From positions 1 to 12,243 of the forward strand of contig JAJYHU010000254.1 in NCBI GenBank assembly GCA_021784615.1: a stretch of DNA of 12,243 nt. Direction: 5' to 3'. Source of the stretch: Acidobacteriota bacterium. GTDB taxonomy: Bacteria; Acidobacteriota; Terriglobia; UBA7540. Positions 1 to 5,945 of the stretch are shown here, one piece after another (the stretch's first letter is position 1; each line of letters opens with the position of its first letter). The notes beneath the pieces are model-generated. The model saw only the letters and a list, made by a program, of their open reading frames with translations. It did no database searches and was not told where the DNA came from. The translations under genes and the position numbers were made by a program.

Positions 1-1
1 C

Positions 2-97
2 GGGATTCGAGACTTTTGCGCAAAGAAACGAATCCATCTTTCTGACCTGATCGGCAAGCTAAAAACACCTGAAGCAATTCCGGCCGAGGCCTACTAA
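2..97 (+). CDS. C-terminal end of a gene entering from the left edge (partial, unidentified)
   Basis: One plus-strand frame is open from the window edge to a TAA at 95-97 and gives 31 residues ending in LKTPEAIPAEAY. The composition is protein-like, with mixed charged and hydrophobic residues, and the other two plus frames hit stops earlier (positions 43-48). The frame then converges on the minus-strand gene that ends at 140, leaving 42 bp between the stops. I do not recognise the family, and 31 residues are too few to assign a function. It could also be a chance open frame. Confidence 0.4.
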   Translation, partial: GIRDFCAKKRIHLSDLIGKLKTPEAIPAEAY

Positions 98-139
98 ACT
101 CAAGCTCTATTAAGAGGATCGAGAGCGTTGGGACAAGGG

Positions 140-1012
140 CTAAAGCGAGGATCGGGAGTCTGTTTCAGCCTTGGGATGCGAATTCAGTGAAGGACGATGG
201 AGGAGATGACCCGCTCCGCGGGGCAATTCCCGCCAGCTTTCAAGGTCGAACTCCGCGACGATCGGCAAATGATCCGAAGCCACCATCGACTTGCGACTGC
301 GGTAGCGGTCCAGGCGCTTGAGCGTCAAACCCTGGTCGAAGTAAATTTGATCGAGGCGGAACAACGGCAGCACGCCCGGATAGGTCCGGCAACACCCGGC
401 GCGAACCCGGCGGCCGGAGTTGCCAAAATGCGCGGACAGCAGGCGAGTTGCAAGGCCCGGAAACCATTCGTTAAAATCACCCAGGACGATCCGCGCTCCG
501 GTTAGTTCCCGGTTGCGAAGAATCCGCCCACTCACCAGGCTCCTGGCCTGCTCCGAGCGCTCATGATAAGCGGTGCCAAGGTGAACGTTGAAAAGATGCA
601 GCAGCCGTCCGCCGCCAAGCTTCACGTCCACGCGCAAAACGCCGCGCGGCTCGCGCCCGCGAGCGGTAATGTTGTAGTTCCAGGAATTCAAAACCGGAAA
701 GCGCGACAAAAGGAGGTTTCCGTAGTCCGCCCCGTTGTGATCCCGGTTACGGCCAAAGACGGAATGATAACCACGCCCCTCCGCCACCTGCCGGGCATGA
801 TCTTCTTCACGTCCGTCCCGCTGCCCCACAACTTCCTGCAGCGCCACAATGTCGGCATCGAGTTCGCCCAGAACGTCGCCAATCCTCTCCGGACGCACCC
901 GGCGGTCCACTCCCCGGCATTTGTGGATGTTGTAGCTGGCGATGCGAAGCTTCTTCGCGGCGCCCTCGCTCATACTTGTCGACAAATCCTTGTCCTGACT
1001 CGGAATCACCAT
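140..1012 (-). CDS. Endonuclease/exonuclease/phosphatase (EEP) fold protein, YbhP-like
   Basis: A 290-residue protein of the Mg-dependent EEP hydrolase superfamily (DNase I, exonuclease III, sphingomyelinase and inositol phosphatase relatives). The expected catalytic blocks are all present in order: SYNIH with Asn28, LQEV with Glu60, NVHLG with His144, GDFNEW with Asp179 and Asn181, DQIYF near 221-225, and SDHLP with Asp247 and His248. The family cuts phosphodiester or phosphomonoester bonds; the substrate here cannot be told from sequence. There is no signal peptide, so a cytoplasmic site is likely. It lies 67 bp downstream of a ClsB-like phospholipase D gene on the same strand. In E. coli ybhP (EEP) neighbours clsB, so a role in phospholipid or phosphodiester turnover is an inference from context. 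The start is uncertain: ATG 1012 is the longest, but ATG 973 (MSEGAAKK) places the domain at the usual distance and has AAGGA at 987-991 upstream. The last 30 residues are an unstructured tail. Confidence 0.88.
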   Translation of the reverse strand: MVIPSQDKDLSTSMSEGAAKKLRIASYNIHKCRGVDRRVRPERIGDVLGELDADIVALQEVVGQRDGREEDHARQVAEGRGYHSVFGRNRDHNGADYGNLLLSRFPVLNSWNYNITARGREPRGVLRVDVKLGGGRLLHLFNVHLGTAYHERSEQARSLVSGRILRNRELTGARIVLGDFNEWFPGLATRLLSAHFGNSGRRVRAGCCRTYPGVLPLFRLDQIYFDQGLTLKRLDRYRSRKSMVASDHLPIVAEFDLESWRELPRGAGHLLHRPSLNSHPKAETDSRSSL

Positions 1013-1079
1013 GTTATTTTAGATGCTTTTGGGCGGCCAACCGTTACCCCAGCGCCAGTCCAGCATTCCGCGCAAGGGC

Positions 1080-2576
1080 TCAGGACCCTTTCGACGACGT
1101 TCGCGGAGCTGCGTCGCGATCTTTTGCACCATGCTTTTTCGGATATCGGAGCCGCAAGCTTTGCACCAGCAGAGTAATTGCGATCCATGAGCACAATACA
1201 GCCATCGCCGTTGCAACCACCCGGGGCAGAAAAATCGCGACGGCAATAAATCCCACCAAGGCCAAACTGCTTGAAAGCATCAAGGAAGCTTCGGCCGGAC
1301 CCAGCACGCGGCGGTTGACGATGGCCGCGCCCACCACGTTTCCAATTCGCAGAACTCCTTTGGCAGCCCAGTTGGCGCTGCCCCGCGCCGCCCCTCGCGG
1401 CCGCGACCGCAAACGGCGCGGAGCGACGGGCCGAGCGCGCCGCTTGCTGGTCAGGACAATTTCGGTTGAGCGGCTGAGATCGTCAAGGTACATCATCTGC
1501 ATCTCGGTCGCAAAACCTTCGTCCTCTATCACCACATCGAGTTCCCAATTGCCAAGCCAACTGGCCAGGTTCAGATTGGTCGATCCAACGCGCGCCCAGC
1601 GTCCGTCGGCCACCGCGGTCTTGGCGTGGAGCATCGGCCCGTTCCATTCAAAGATCCGCACGCCGGCCTCAATCAGGGTGCGATAGCCGGCGCGGGAAAC
1701 GGCCCTGACAACCGGAACGTCGCCCGCCCGCGGCAGCAACAGGCGAACGTCCACGCCATCGGCGGCCGCCGAGCACAGCCCCTGGACGTAAGAAGAAGTC
1801 CCCACAAAGTAGGCATCGGTCAGCCAGATGGATTCCCGGGCCAGCGCCGCGATCAACTGATCGAGCCGGTACACTGCGAGCGTACCGGGACGGCTGGGGA
1901 TAATCCGCAAGCTGATCGTCCCGGCTGTCCGGTCCGTAACGTCGGATACGAACTCGTTTGTGGGTATGGGCGCGCCGCACTCCTCCCAGGATGCGGCAAA
2001 CGCCCGTTCGACATCCGGCACCGCAGGCCCTTCGATTTCAACGCCCGTATCGCGCCAGGGAGCGATCCCGCGCTCCGGATAGCCCGCCCACCGGCGGCCC
2101 ACGCACAAGCCGGTCACGAAGGCAATCCGGCCGTCCACAATAATGGATTTCCGGTGATCCCGGCTGAGCCATCCGAAGGCGCTGTCGAAGCGGGGCGGAT
2201 TGAAGCAGCGAACTTCGACGCCGGCGCGGCGCGGCGGCTGCCAAAAGTTCCACCAGGTATGCCCCAGGGCCCCCATCCAATCATAGATGACGCGAACGCG
2301 AACCCCCTCCCGGGCTTTTGAGGCAAGAAGCTCCACAAATTGGCGCCCTACGTCGTCACTGTGAATGATGTAGCTTTCAAAATAGATCGTATGCTTGGCG
2401 CCAAGGATCGCGTTCATCCAGGCGGCATAGTTCTCTTCAGCGTCGCGCAGCAGCCGCACGCGGTTTCCGGGAATCAAAGGCGCTCCGGCCGCGCGGGAAA
2501 AGGCCTGGTCAGCATACGCCCGGAGAGAGCGCACCTCGCCGTCCGAAAGGATCAAAGGGTCAGGAACGGTAGCCAT
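1080..2576 (-). CDS. Phospholipase D family protein, cardiolipin synthase B-like, with C-terminal membrane extension
   Basis: A 498-residue protein with two HKD motifs, the mark of the phospholipase D superfamily. Motif 1 is HRKSIIVD (His141, Lys143, Asp148), followed by GLCVGRRWAG. Motif 2 is HAKTAVAD (His317, Lys319, Asp324), followed by GSTNLN. The two lobes and the downstream W-D-T-G/V-E-I-E-G stretch (174-183) resemble ClsB and its relatives, which transfer phosphatidyl groups to make cardiolipin or phosphatidylglycerol. It lacks the two N-terminal membrane helices of ClsA/ClsC. Instead, after a basic linker rich in Arg and Pro (about 378-400), there are two hydrophobic stretches near 428-452 and 453-472 and a charged tail, so it is about 85 residues longer than E. 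coli ClsB. It is probably anchored in the inner membrane by that tail. It lies 58 bp after the gene ending at 2635 and 67 bp before the EEP gene, so co-transcription is plausible. The precise lipid product is not determined. Confidence 0.9.
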   Translation of the reverse strand: MATVPDPLILSDGEVRSLRAYADQAFSRAAGAPLIPGNRVRLLRDAEENYAAWMNAILGAKHTIYFESYIIHSDDVGRQFVELLASKAREGVRVRVIYDWMGALGHTWWNFWQPPRRAGVEVRCFNPPRFDSAFGWLSRDHRKSIIVDGRIAFVTGLCVGRRWAGYPERGIAPWRDTGVEIEGPAVPDVERAFAASWEECGAPIPTNEFVSDVTDRTAGTISLRIIPSRPGTLAVYRLDQLIAALARESIWLTDAYFVGTSSYVQGLCSAAADGVDVRLLLPRAGDVPVVRAVSRAGYRTLIEAGVRIFEWNGPMLHAKTAVADGRWARVGSTNLNLASWLGNWELDVVIEDEGFATEMQMMYLDDLSRSTEIVLTSKRRARPVAPRRLRSRPRGAARGSANWAAKGVLRIGNVVGAAIVNRRVLGPAEASLMLSSSLALVGFIAVAIFLPRVVATAMAVLCSWIAITLLVQSLRLRYPKKHGAKDRDAAPRTSSKGS

Positions 2577-2584
2577 CCCACTGT

Positions 2585-2590
2585 ATAATA
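2585..2590 (-). promoter_or_regulatory. -10-like hexamer TATTAT just upstream of the phospholipase D gene
   Basis: TATTAT on the minus strand lies 8 bp from the ATG at 2576. No good -35 hexamer lies 16-18 bp upstream (CTGCAC at 2608-2613) and there is no Shine-Dalgarno sequence before the ATG. If used, transcription would begin within a few bases of the start codon and give a nearly leaderless message. Confidence 0.25.
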
Positions 2591-2634
2591 CCGCGAGTGG
2601 CGGCTACGTGCAGATCTTCCGCGCGGCACAAGGC

Positions 2635-3435
2635 TCAGTTGAGGTCGCGGGAAAGCATCAGCTTGAAGGTTAATTTGTCAGCCCCGTCCGTCACGCCAAC
2701 GCCCACGCCCGTTTCAATATCCACCCATTTGGTGTGGTGGTCCACAACGGCCCACACTTCGTGGAACTGATTGTTCGCAGCGTAAAAGTCGCGCAGCGGC
2801 CCAAAATCAGAATACTGCTCGGCGGCGACGGCCCAATGGTCATTCAGGTTGTAGGCGATCCGCTCAGCGGGAACAAACTCCAGGCCTTTGACGCCGCCCG
2901 TGTAGTCCGTATCGAAAATCGGATTGTAGATAAGATCCCATTTGCGCAGGTGAGCGCCCAGGATGCCCCGCACCTCGGAGGTGATGGTCCGGGACTCCCA
3001 GAACGAGCGGTTGACGCTGAACTCGAAATTGACGCCGTAGAAGAATTTGTGCTGGCGGGCATGCGGCAGCACGAACAGCTCGCGGATTTTGAAGCCGTTA
3101 ATCGACCCGCCGTGTTGCTTGGAATAAGCCGTATACACGGGCAAGTAGAGGCCCTGCTCGAACCACGGCTTCACGCCATAGGCCCATTCCACGGCTCCGT
3201 TCACTGAATCGTCGGGAATGATTCCGCCGGGGAAATCCGGAGTCTTCCGCCCCATGGGGGTAAAATTGCTGTGCACCATCACATTCGCTTTGCCCGGCGC
3301 CTCAATCACTCCGTCGTAGACTTGGATCTCGTCGGTCTGCGCGAAGATTGCCAGCGGCACCAAAACCAGAACGATCGCCAGCACGACGCAGCTGCGCATG
3401 ATTTGTCTGAAAGAATGTCGATTGAGTCTCCCCAT
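2635..3435 (-). CDS. Predicted secreted or outer-membrane beta-barrel protein, function unknown
   Basis: A 266-residue protein with a clear signal peptide: basic N-terminus (RLNRHSFRQ), hydrophobic core (VVLAIVLVLVPLAI) and likely cleavage after FA in IFAQTDE. The mature part alternates aromatic and polar residues in short strand-like runs (YGVKPWFEQGLYLPVY, KFFYGVNFEFSVNRSF, WDLIYNPIFDTDY), and the end, TFKLMLSRDLN, resembles the last strand of an outer-membrane barrel. The size suits a barrel of roughly 10-12 strands. I recognise no named family and no catalytic motif. The annotated ATG is 3435; ATG 3399 (MRSCVVLAI) would still leave a good signal peptide, and neither has a Shine-Dalgarno sequence. 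The gene lies 58 bp upstream of the phospholipase D gene on the same strand, so an envelope or lipid link is possible but unproven. Confidence 0.75.
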   Translation of the reverse strand: MGRLNRHSFRQIMRSCVVLAIVLVLVPLAIFAQTDEIQVYDGVIEAPGKANVMVHSNFTPMGRKTPDFPGGIIPDDSVNGAVEWAYGVKPWFEQGLYLPVYTAYSKQHGGSINGFKIRELFVLPHARQHKFFYGVNFEFSVNRSFWESRTITSEVRGILGAHLRKWDLIYNPIFDTDYTGGVKGLEFVPAERIAYNLNDHWAVAAEQYSDFGPLRDFYAANNQFHEVWAVVDHHTKWVDIETGVGVGVTDGADKLTFKLMLSRDLN

Positions 3436-3448
3436 CGTTGAATTTATC

Positions 3449-3454
3449 AGTATA
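3449..3454 (-). promoter_or_regulatory. -10-like hexamer TATACT upstream of the 266-residue secreted protein gene
   Basis: TATACT on the minus strand lies 13 bp upstream of the ATG at 3435. The hexamer 17 bp further upstream is TTCCGT, a weak -35. The surrounding octamer CTATACTG recurs identically at 4183-4190, upstream of the DksA-like gene. Confidence 0.3.
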
Positions 3455-3525
3455 GCTTACTTCATCAGGGGACGGAAAACGCCGGTGAAGCCGACGTGAC
3501 CACCGCCGTCTGCGTCAGGAACCCT

Positions 3526-3541
3526 GGGCGGCGAGCCGCCC
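3526..3541. repeat. Short GC-rich inverted repeat between genes
   Basis: GGGCGGC and GCCGCCC are separated by only GA, giving a stem of at least 6 bp closed by a CGAG tetraloop. It lies between the 266-residue protein gene and the DksA-like gene. No T-run follows on either strand, so it is not a standard intrinsic terminator. Confidence 0.4.
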
Positions 3542-3670
3542 GATTCCCTGCGCCGTAGCGGTTCGTTTCGACCGTTGCTGCGGGATTTGCGATCTAAGGT
3601 TGGAGAGAACCTGCCGCTCATTCTGAGGCATGAACAAAGGATGTGAGATGAAAGGACTTCGGGTCAGGAA

Positions 3671-3696
3671 TCCAGACCGGCCGTCCCTTGTCTGGA
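3671..3696. repeat. 7-bp inverted repeat downstream of the DksA-like gene
   Basis: TCCAGAC and GTCTGGA are perfect complements separated by 12 bp, beginning 28 bp past the stop codon at 3725 on the minus strand. The hairpin may help end or stabilise the message, but the long loop and lack of a T-run make a terminator call weak. Confidence 0.35.
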
Positions 3697-3724
3697 ATGC
3701 AAGCTACCGACTCTGAACCAGGAA

Positions 3725-4066
3725 TCAGCTCTGCTGCTGCTCTTTGCAATTCAGGCAAAGGCGCGTCCACGGCACCGCCGTGAGCCGGACCACAGTGATG
3801 GGCTCCGAACACACCTCGCAGGTTCCATAGGCGCCCCGCTCGACCCGCGCCAAGGCCTCGTCAATCGCCCGCAGCAGCCTGCTATCGGTTTGGTGCAAGC
3901 GCACTTGGATCGCAGCCTCGCTTGCCGCTGTGGCCTGGTCGGCCGGGTCGCCGTGGAGAGGCTCCGCCGTTGGAGAGAGCGCCTCCCGCCCCTTCCACCC
4001 AGAAGATAATTCTTCACGTTTCACGAGTAATAATTGTTTGAATCGCTCTAGCTCTTTTGAATCCAC
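3725..4066 (-). CDS. TraR/DksA-family C4-type zinc-finger protein
   Basis: A protein of about 113 residues made of an N-terminal helical, coiled-coil-like half (ELERFKQLLLVKREEL, then RLHQTDSRLLRAIDEALARVERG) and a C-terminal zinc finger, GTCEVC followed by LCLNCKEQ, i.e. two CxxC pairs. DksA-family proteins insert into the RNA polymerase secondary channel and alter promoter response, often with ppGpp. The typical DksA coiled-coil-tip DxxDxA signature is not evident, although GDPADQATAASEA carries Asp and Ala residues at about that place, so the effect on polymerase is uncertain. The frame is open to 4201 (158 residues from a GTG). I prefer the GTG at 4066 because AAGGTGG lies 8 bp upstream and the protein then starts directly at the family domain. 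ATG 4144 is another option. The gene stands alone, about 290 bp from the gene on its left. Confidence 0.85.
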   Translation of the reverse strand: MDSKELERFKQLLLVKREELSSGWKGREALSPTAEPLHGDPADQATAASEAAIQVRLHQTDSRLLRAIDEALARVERGAYGTCEVCSEPITVVRLTAVPWTRLCLNCKEQQQS

Positions 4067-4074
4067 GTCAACAT

Positions 4075-4081
4075 CCACCTT
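4075..4081 (-). promoter_or_regulatory. Ribosome binding site supporting the GTG start at 4066
   Basis: AAGGTGG on the minus strand lies 8 bp upstream of the GTG at 4066. It is the best Shine-Dalgarno-like sequence near any candidate start of the DksA-like gene and is the reason for preferring the short form. Confidence 0.5.
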
Positions 4082-4183
4082 TTTCAGGTATTTTCCGAAC
4101 CCCAAATCAAACCGAGGCGACCGAAAGCAGCCCGTCCGCCCCATTCCGACGGATACATTCCACACTCGGCGTTCGCTTTTAAC

Positions 4184-4189
4184 AGTATA
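4184..4189 (-). promoter_or_regulatory. -10-like hexamer TATACT upstream of the DksA-like gene
   Basis: TATACT on the minus strand sits inside the longest possible reading of the DksA-like gene, so if it is a promoter the protein must begin downstream (4144 or 4066). The -35 position (TAAAAG) is poor. The octamer CTATACTG is shared with 3448-3455. Confidence 0.3.
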
Positions 4190-4371
4190 GTCGACAACCA
4201 CCCGGACTTTTAAGGCTGAAAAAGATTACCAGTTGCACAAGTCGGCCCCAATCTTTCTCGGGACCTCTGGCGGCGGTTGTTTTGAGGTGCCCGCTAGCGC
4301 GAATGTTCTTTGGTGAAATCCCAAAAACCATCGCCGATTTACATTGTATACGTCCAGGAGCAATCAGCCAA

Positions 4372-4399
4372 GCATAGAAGGAAGGGCATAGAAGGAAGG
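4372..4399. repeat. Tandem duplication of a 14-bp unit
   Basis: The unit GCATAGAAGGAAGG occurs twice in direct head-to-tail order (4372-4385 and 4386-4399), and the second copy is followed by one more G. The unit is itself internally repetitive (GAAGGAAGG). It looks like replication slippage; no gene is interrupted. Confidence 0.75.
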
Positions 4400-4427
4400 G
4401 TGGCGGGGCTGACTGAAGAGACCTGCA

Positions 4428-4458
4428 ACTCCGGGCAGGGCGCTTCCCTGCCCGGAGT
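4428..4458 (-). terminator. Perfect 13-bp hairpin after the Crp-family gene, probable terminator
   Basis: ACTCCGGGCAGGG (4428-4440) and CCCTGCCCGGAGT (4446-4458) are perfect complements around a 5-base loop, CGCTT. On the minus strand the stem begins 27 bp after the stop codon at 4486. It is GC-rich and would be very stable. No clear T-run follows on the minus strand, so it may act as an imperfect intrinsic terminator, a pause site or a block to 3'-end decay. Confidence 0.6.
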
Positions 4459-4485
4459 CAAATTAGGGTTGCGCATAAACCGCGT

Positions 4486-5337
4486 TTAGCCACGCAAGGC
4501 CGGTTCACTGGTTCCCAGCGGGTACGCCTTGGGGTGAAGATAAGGCCGCGCAAGCTTGGGCTGTAAGGGTTCGGCGCCGTCCACGTTCGGCGCCGGCCGG
4601 ACAGGAAGCAAAGTGAGTTCTTCCCGGCCCAGCAAGTCTTCCAAAGCGGCCTTATCCTGGAGTTGTAGCACGGAACCTCGGATAACGATCCAGTGCCGAT
4701 CTCTGAAGTCTCCTAAAATCCGGGTAATGGTCTCACGGGAAGTCCCAATCAATTGCCCGATCTCCTCATGCGTGAGCGTCAGCCTTGTTTGAATACCGCC
4801 TCTACGCTTTTCGCCGCTTTCGGACCATTCGACCAGAAAACGCGCGACCTTTTCCCGGGCAGACCCGGAAAGCCCAAGGGACCGAAGCTGTTGGCATGTT
4901 TCCTGATAACTGGCGCTTAATTGCCTGGCCGCGAGAAGCGCGACCTGCGGGTGCTGGCGTAGGAAGCGAAGGAAATCATCGCTCCTTACAAAGTCGATTT
5001 GGCAAGGCTCAACCGTTTCAGCCGTAGCTTGAAAGTTAACGCCCGAAATCACCGCATGCAGCCCCAGAATCTCGCCCGGCTTGGAGATTCGCAGAATCAT
5101 GACCTTGCCGTTTGGCGAGGTCAGGGAAAGCTTTACGCGCCCCTTGGACAGCACAAACACTCCCCGTGAAGCTTCGCCTTCGATAAAGAGCACTGAGCCG
5201 GACGGGTAGTTGATTTCCAGTTTGATGGTTTCATAGGCCTTTGACGCATCTGAAGAAAGGCCGGCCAGGAATCCATCTGAACCCTCCGGGAAGCCCCCGG
5301 CCTTATCGCCCCGTCCCAACCATTGCATTGCACGCAT
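4486..5337 (-). CDS. Crp/Fnr-family transcription regulator with CRP-type recognition helix
   Basis: A 283-residue DNA-binding regulator: N-terminal segment (1-35), cyclic-nucleotide-binding-like beta-roll (about 40-125), dimerisation helix (about 128-155), winged helix-turn-helix (about 160-238) and a Pro-rich tail (239-283) beyond the usual end. The HTH reads THEEIGQLIGTSRETITRIL. Arg201, Glu202 and Arg206 match the E. coli CRP residues Arg180, Glu181 and Arg185 that read TGTGA half-sites. The ligand pocket differs from CRP: the stretch GEILGLHAVISGVNFQATAE (88-107) lacks the Glu and Arg-Ser that hold cAMP. Only two cysteines (112 and 148) are present, so there is no FNR-type Fe-S cluster motif. 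The signal it senses is therefore unknown. I chose ATG 5337 because AGGAGG lies 5 bp upstream; the frame is open to ATG 5385 (299 residues). It lies 68 bp after the receiver gene, on the same strand, with a CRP-type palindrome upstream of the pair. Confidence 0.92.
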   Translation of the reverse strand: MRAMQWLGRGDKAGGFPEGSDGFLAGLSSDASKAYETIKLEINYPSGSVLFIEGEASRGVFVLSKGRVKLSLTSPNGKVMILRISKPGEILGLHAVISGVNFQATAETVEPCQIDFVRSDDFLRFLRQHPQVALLAARQLSASYQETCQQLRSLGLSGSAREKVARFLVEWSESGEKRRGGIQTRLTLTHEEIGQLIGTSRETITRILGDFRDRHWIVIRGSVLQLQDKAALEDLLGREELTLLPVRPAPNVDGAEPLQPKLARPYLHPKAYPLGTSEPALRG

Positions 5338-5342
5338 GGTAG

Positions 5343-5348
5343 CCTCCT
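5343..5348 (-). promoter_or_regulatory. Strong ribosome binding site fixing the Crp-family start at 5337
   Basis: A full AGGAGG on the minus strand lies 5 bp upstream of the ATG at 5337, arguing for the 283-residue form over the upstream in-frame ATG at 5385. Confidence 0.7.
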
Positions 5349-5405
5349 CTTTCGCGTCAGGCCGCTCACGGCCATGTCTGGCCATGAGATCCCAACAGAT
5401 GATCG

Positions 5406-5836
5406 CTAACTCGCCATCCTGCCCAAACTGCCAACAGGTTTGCCGCTTGCATTACGGTTCTTGCTCCGCCGGCTTATGGCGCAACGGAGCACGTGAGCCA
5501 CCTCGTACACGCCAAAAGGCGGGACAATAAAATCCGCAGCGCCTTTTTCAAGCGCTTGAAGATACAGCTTTGTATCTGCATATCGCGAGACCACGGCGAC
5601 GGGAACAGGCCCTTGAGCCGTGGCCGCCAAGGCCAGAACGTCGGCCCACGTCCCGTCAGCCAATTCAGCGTCCGCGAACACCGCTGCATAAAACATCCCT
5701 TGCGCCAAAGTCCTTTTCGCCTGTTGAACGCTCTCAACTAACTCAGTTTCAATCCGCTGGCCGGCCAGTAGATTCTGGAGGGCCTCGACCGCTCACCCGG
5801 ATTGAGTACAAGCAAGGTAGTTACGTTGTCATTCAT
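5406..5836 (-). CDS. Stand-alone receiver-domain response regulator, frameshifted near its 5' end
   Basis: A single receiver-domain protein of about 143 residues if one frameshift is repaired. From ATG 5836 the frame gives MNDNVTTLLVLNPGER, a first receiver beta-strand, then soon hits a stop (TAG). The rest is in another frame: VEALQNLLAGQRIETELVES runs into the intact core, but this frame is closed upstream by a TGA at 5793-5795. Adding one base near 5789-5792 joins them cleanly. In the repaired protein FADAELADG carries the likely phosphoacceptor Asp56, and VVS supplies Ser84. However, the acidic pair after beta-1 is absent (LNPGE) and the conserved Lys is Pro106 (DFIVPPF), so phosphotransfer may be weak or lost. 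There is no output domain, so it would act through a partner, plausibly the Crp-family protein encoded next. Without repair, only a 100-residue fragment from TTG 5708 could be made. The break could be a true mutation or a sequence error. Confidence 0.75.
5789..5792 (-). other. Site of apparent single-base deletion in the receiver gene
   Basis: The two frames of the receiver gene meet here. On the minus strand GAGCGGTCGAG would read Glu-Arg-Val-Glu if one base were added after GCG. No slippery heptamer is apparent, so programmed frameshifting is unlikely. Confidence 0.6.
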
Positions 5837-5945
5837 GGCTGATCACTACTCCGCCCTTTCTTTAGTGTGCAAACACAGGTCCATGGTTATCATCGGCATA
5901 ATCCGTTTGGAACGTTATAGTTGAATGCACAATCGTAAGAGATAG

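Larger units (their letters stand above)
4067..4485. other. Intergenic stretch between the DksA-like gene and the Crp-family gene
   Basis: These 419 bp hold the likely leader of the DksA-like gene (ribosome binding site 4075-4081, -10-like box 4184-4189), a 14-bp tandem duplication (4372-4399) and a perfect 13-bp hairpin (4428-4458) after the Crp-family gene. An alternative longer reading of the DksA-like gene would use 4067-4201. I see no other convincing coding frame or RNA gene. Confidence 0.6.

Noticed and set aside
563..1177. A 204-residue plus-strand open frame opposite the EEP-fold gene
   Set aside because: The minus-strand protein has all the catalytic motifs of its family; this frame has none and looks like a shadow.
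3618..3812. A 64-residue minus-strand open frame running from the end of the DksA-like gene into the spacer
   Set aside because: It overlaps the zinc-finger end in another frame, has no recognisable sequence, and has no good ribosome binding site.
5786..5800. Programmed ribosomal frameshifting in the receiver gene
   Set aside because: No slippery heptamer, internal Shine-Dalgarno stimulator or obvious downstream structure is seen at the frame junction; a one-base deletion or sequence error is simpler.
5866..5877. TGTG-CAAA-CACA, considered as a second CRP-type site
   Set aside because: The arms are only 4 bp and the spacing is wrong for TGTGA-N6-TCACA.
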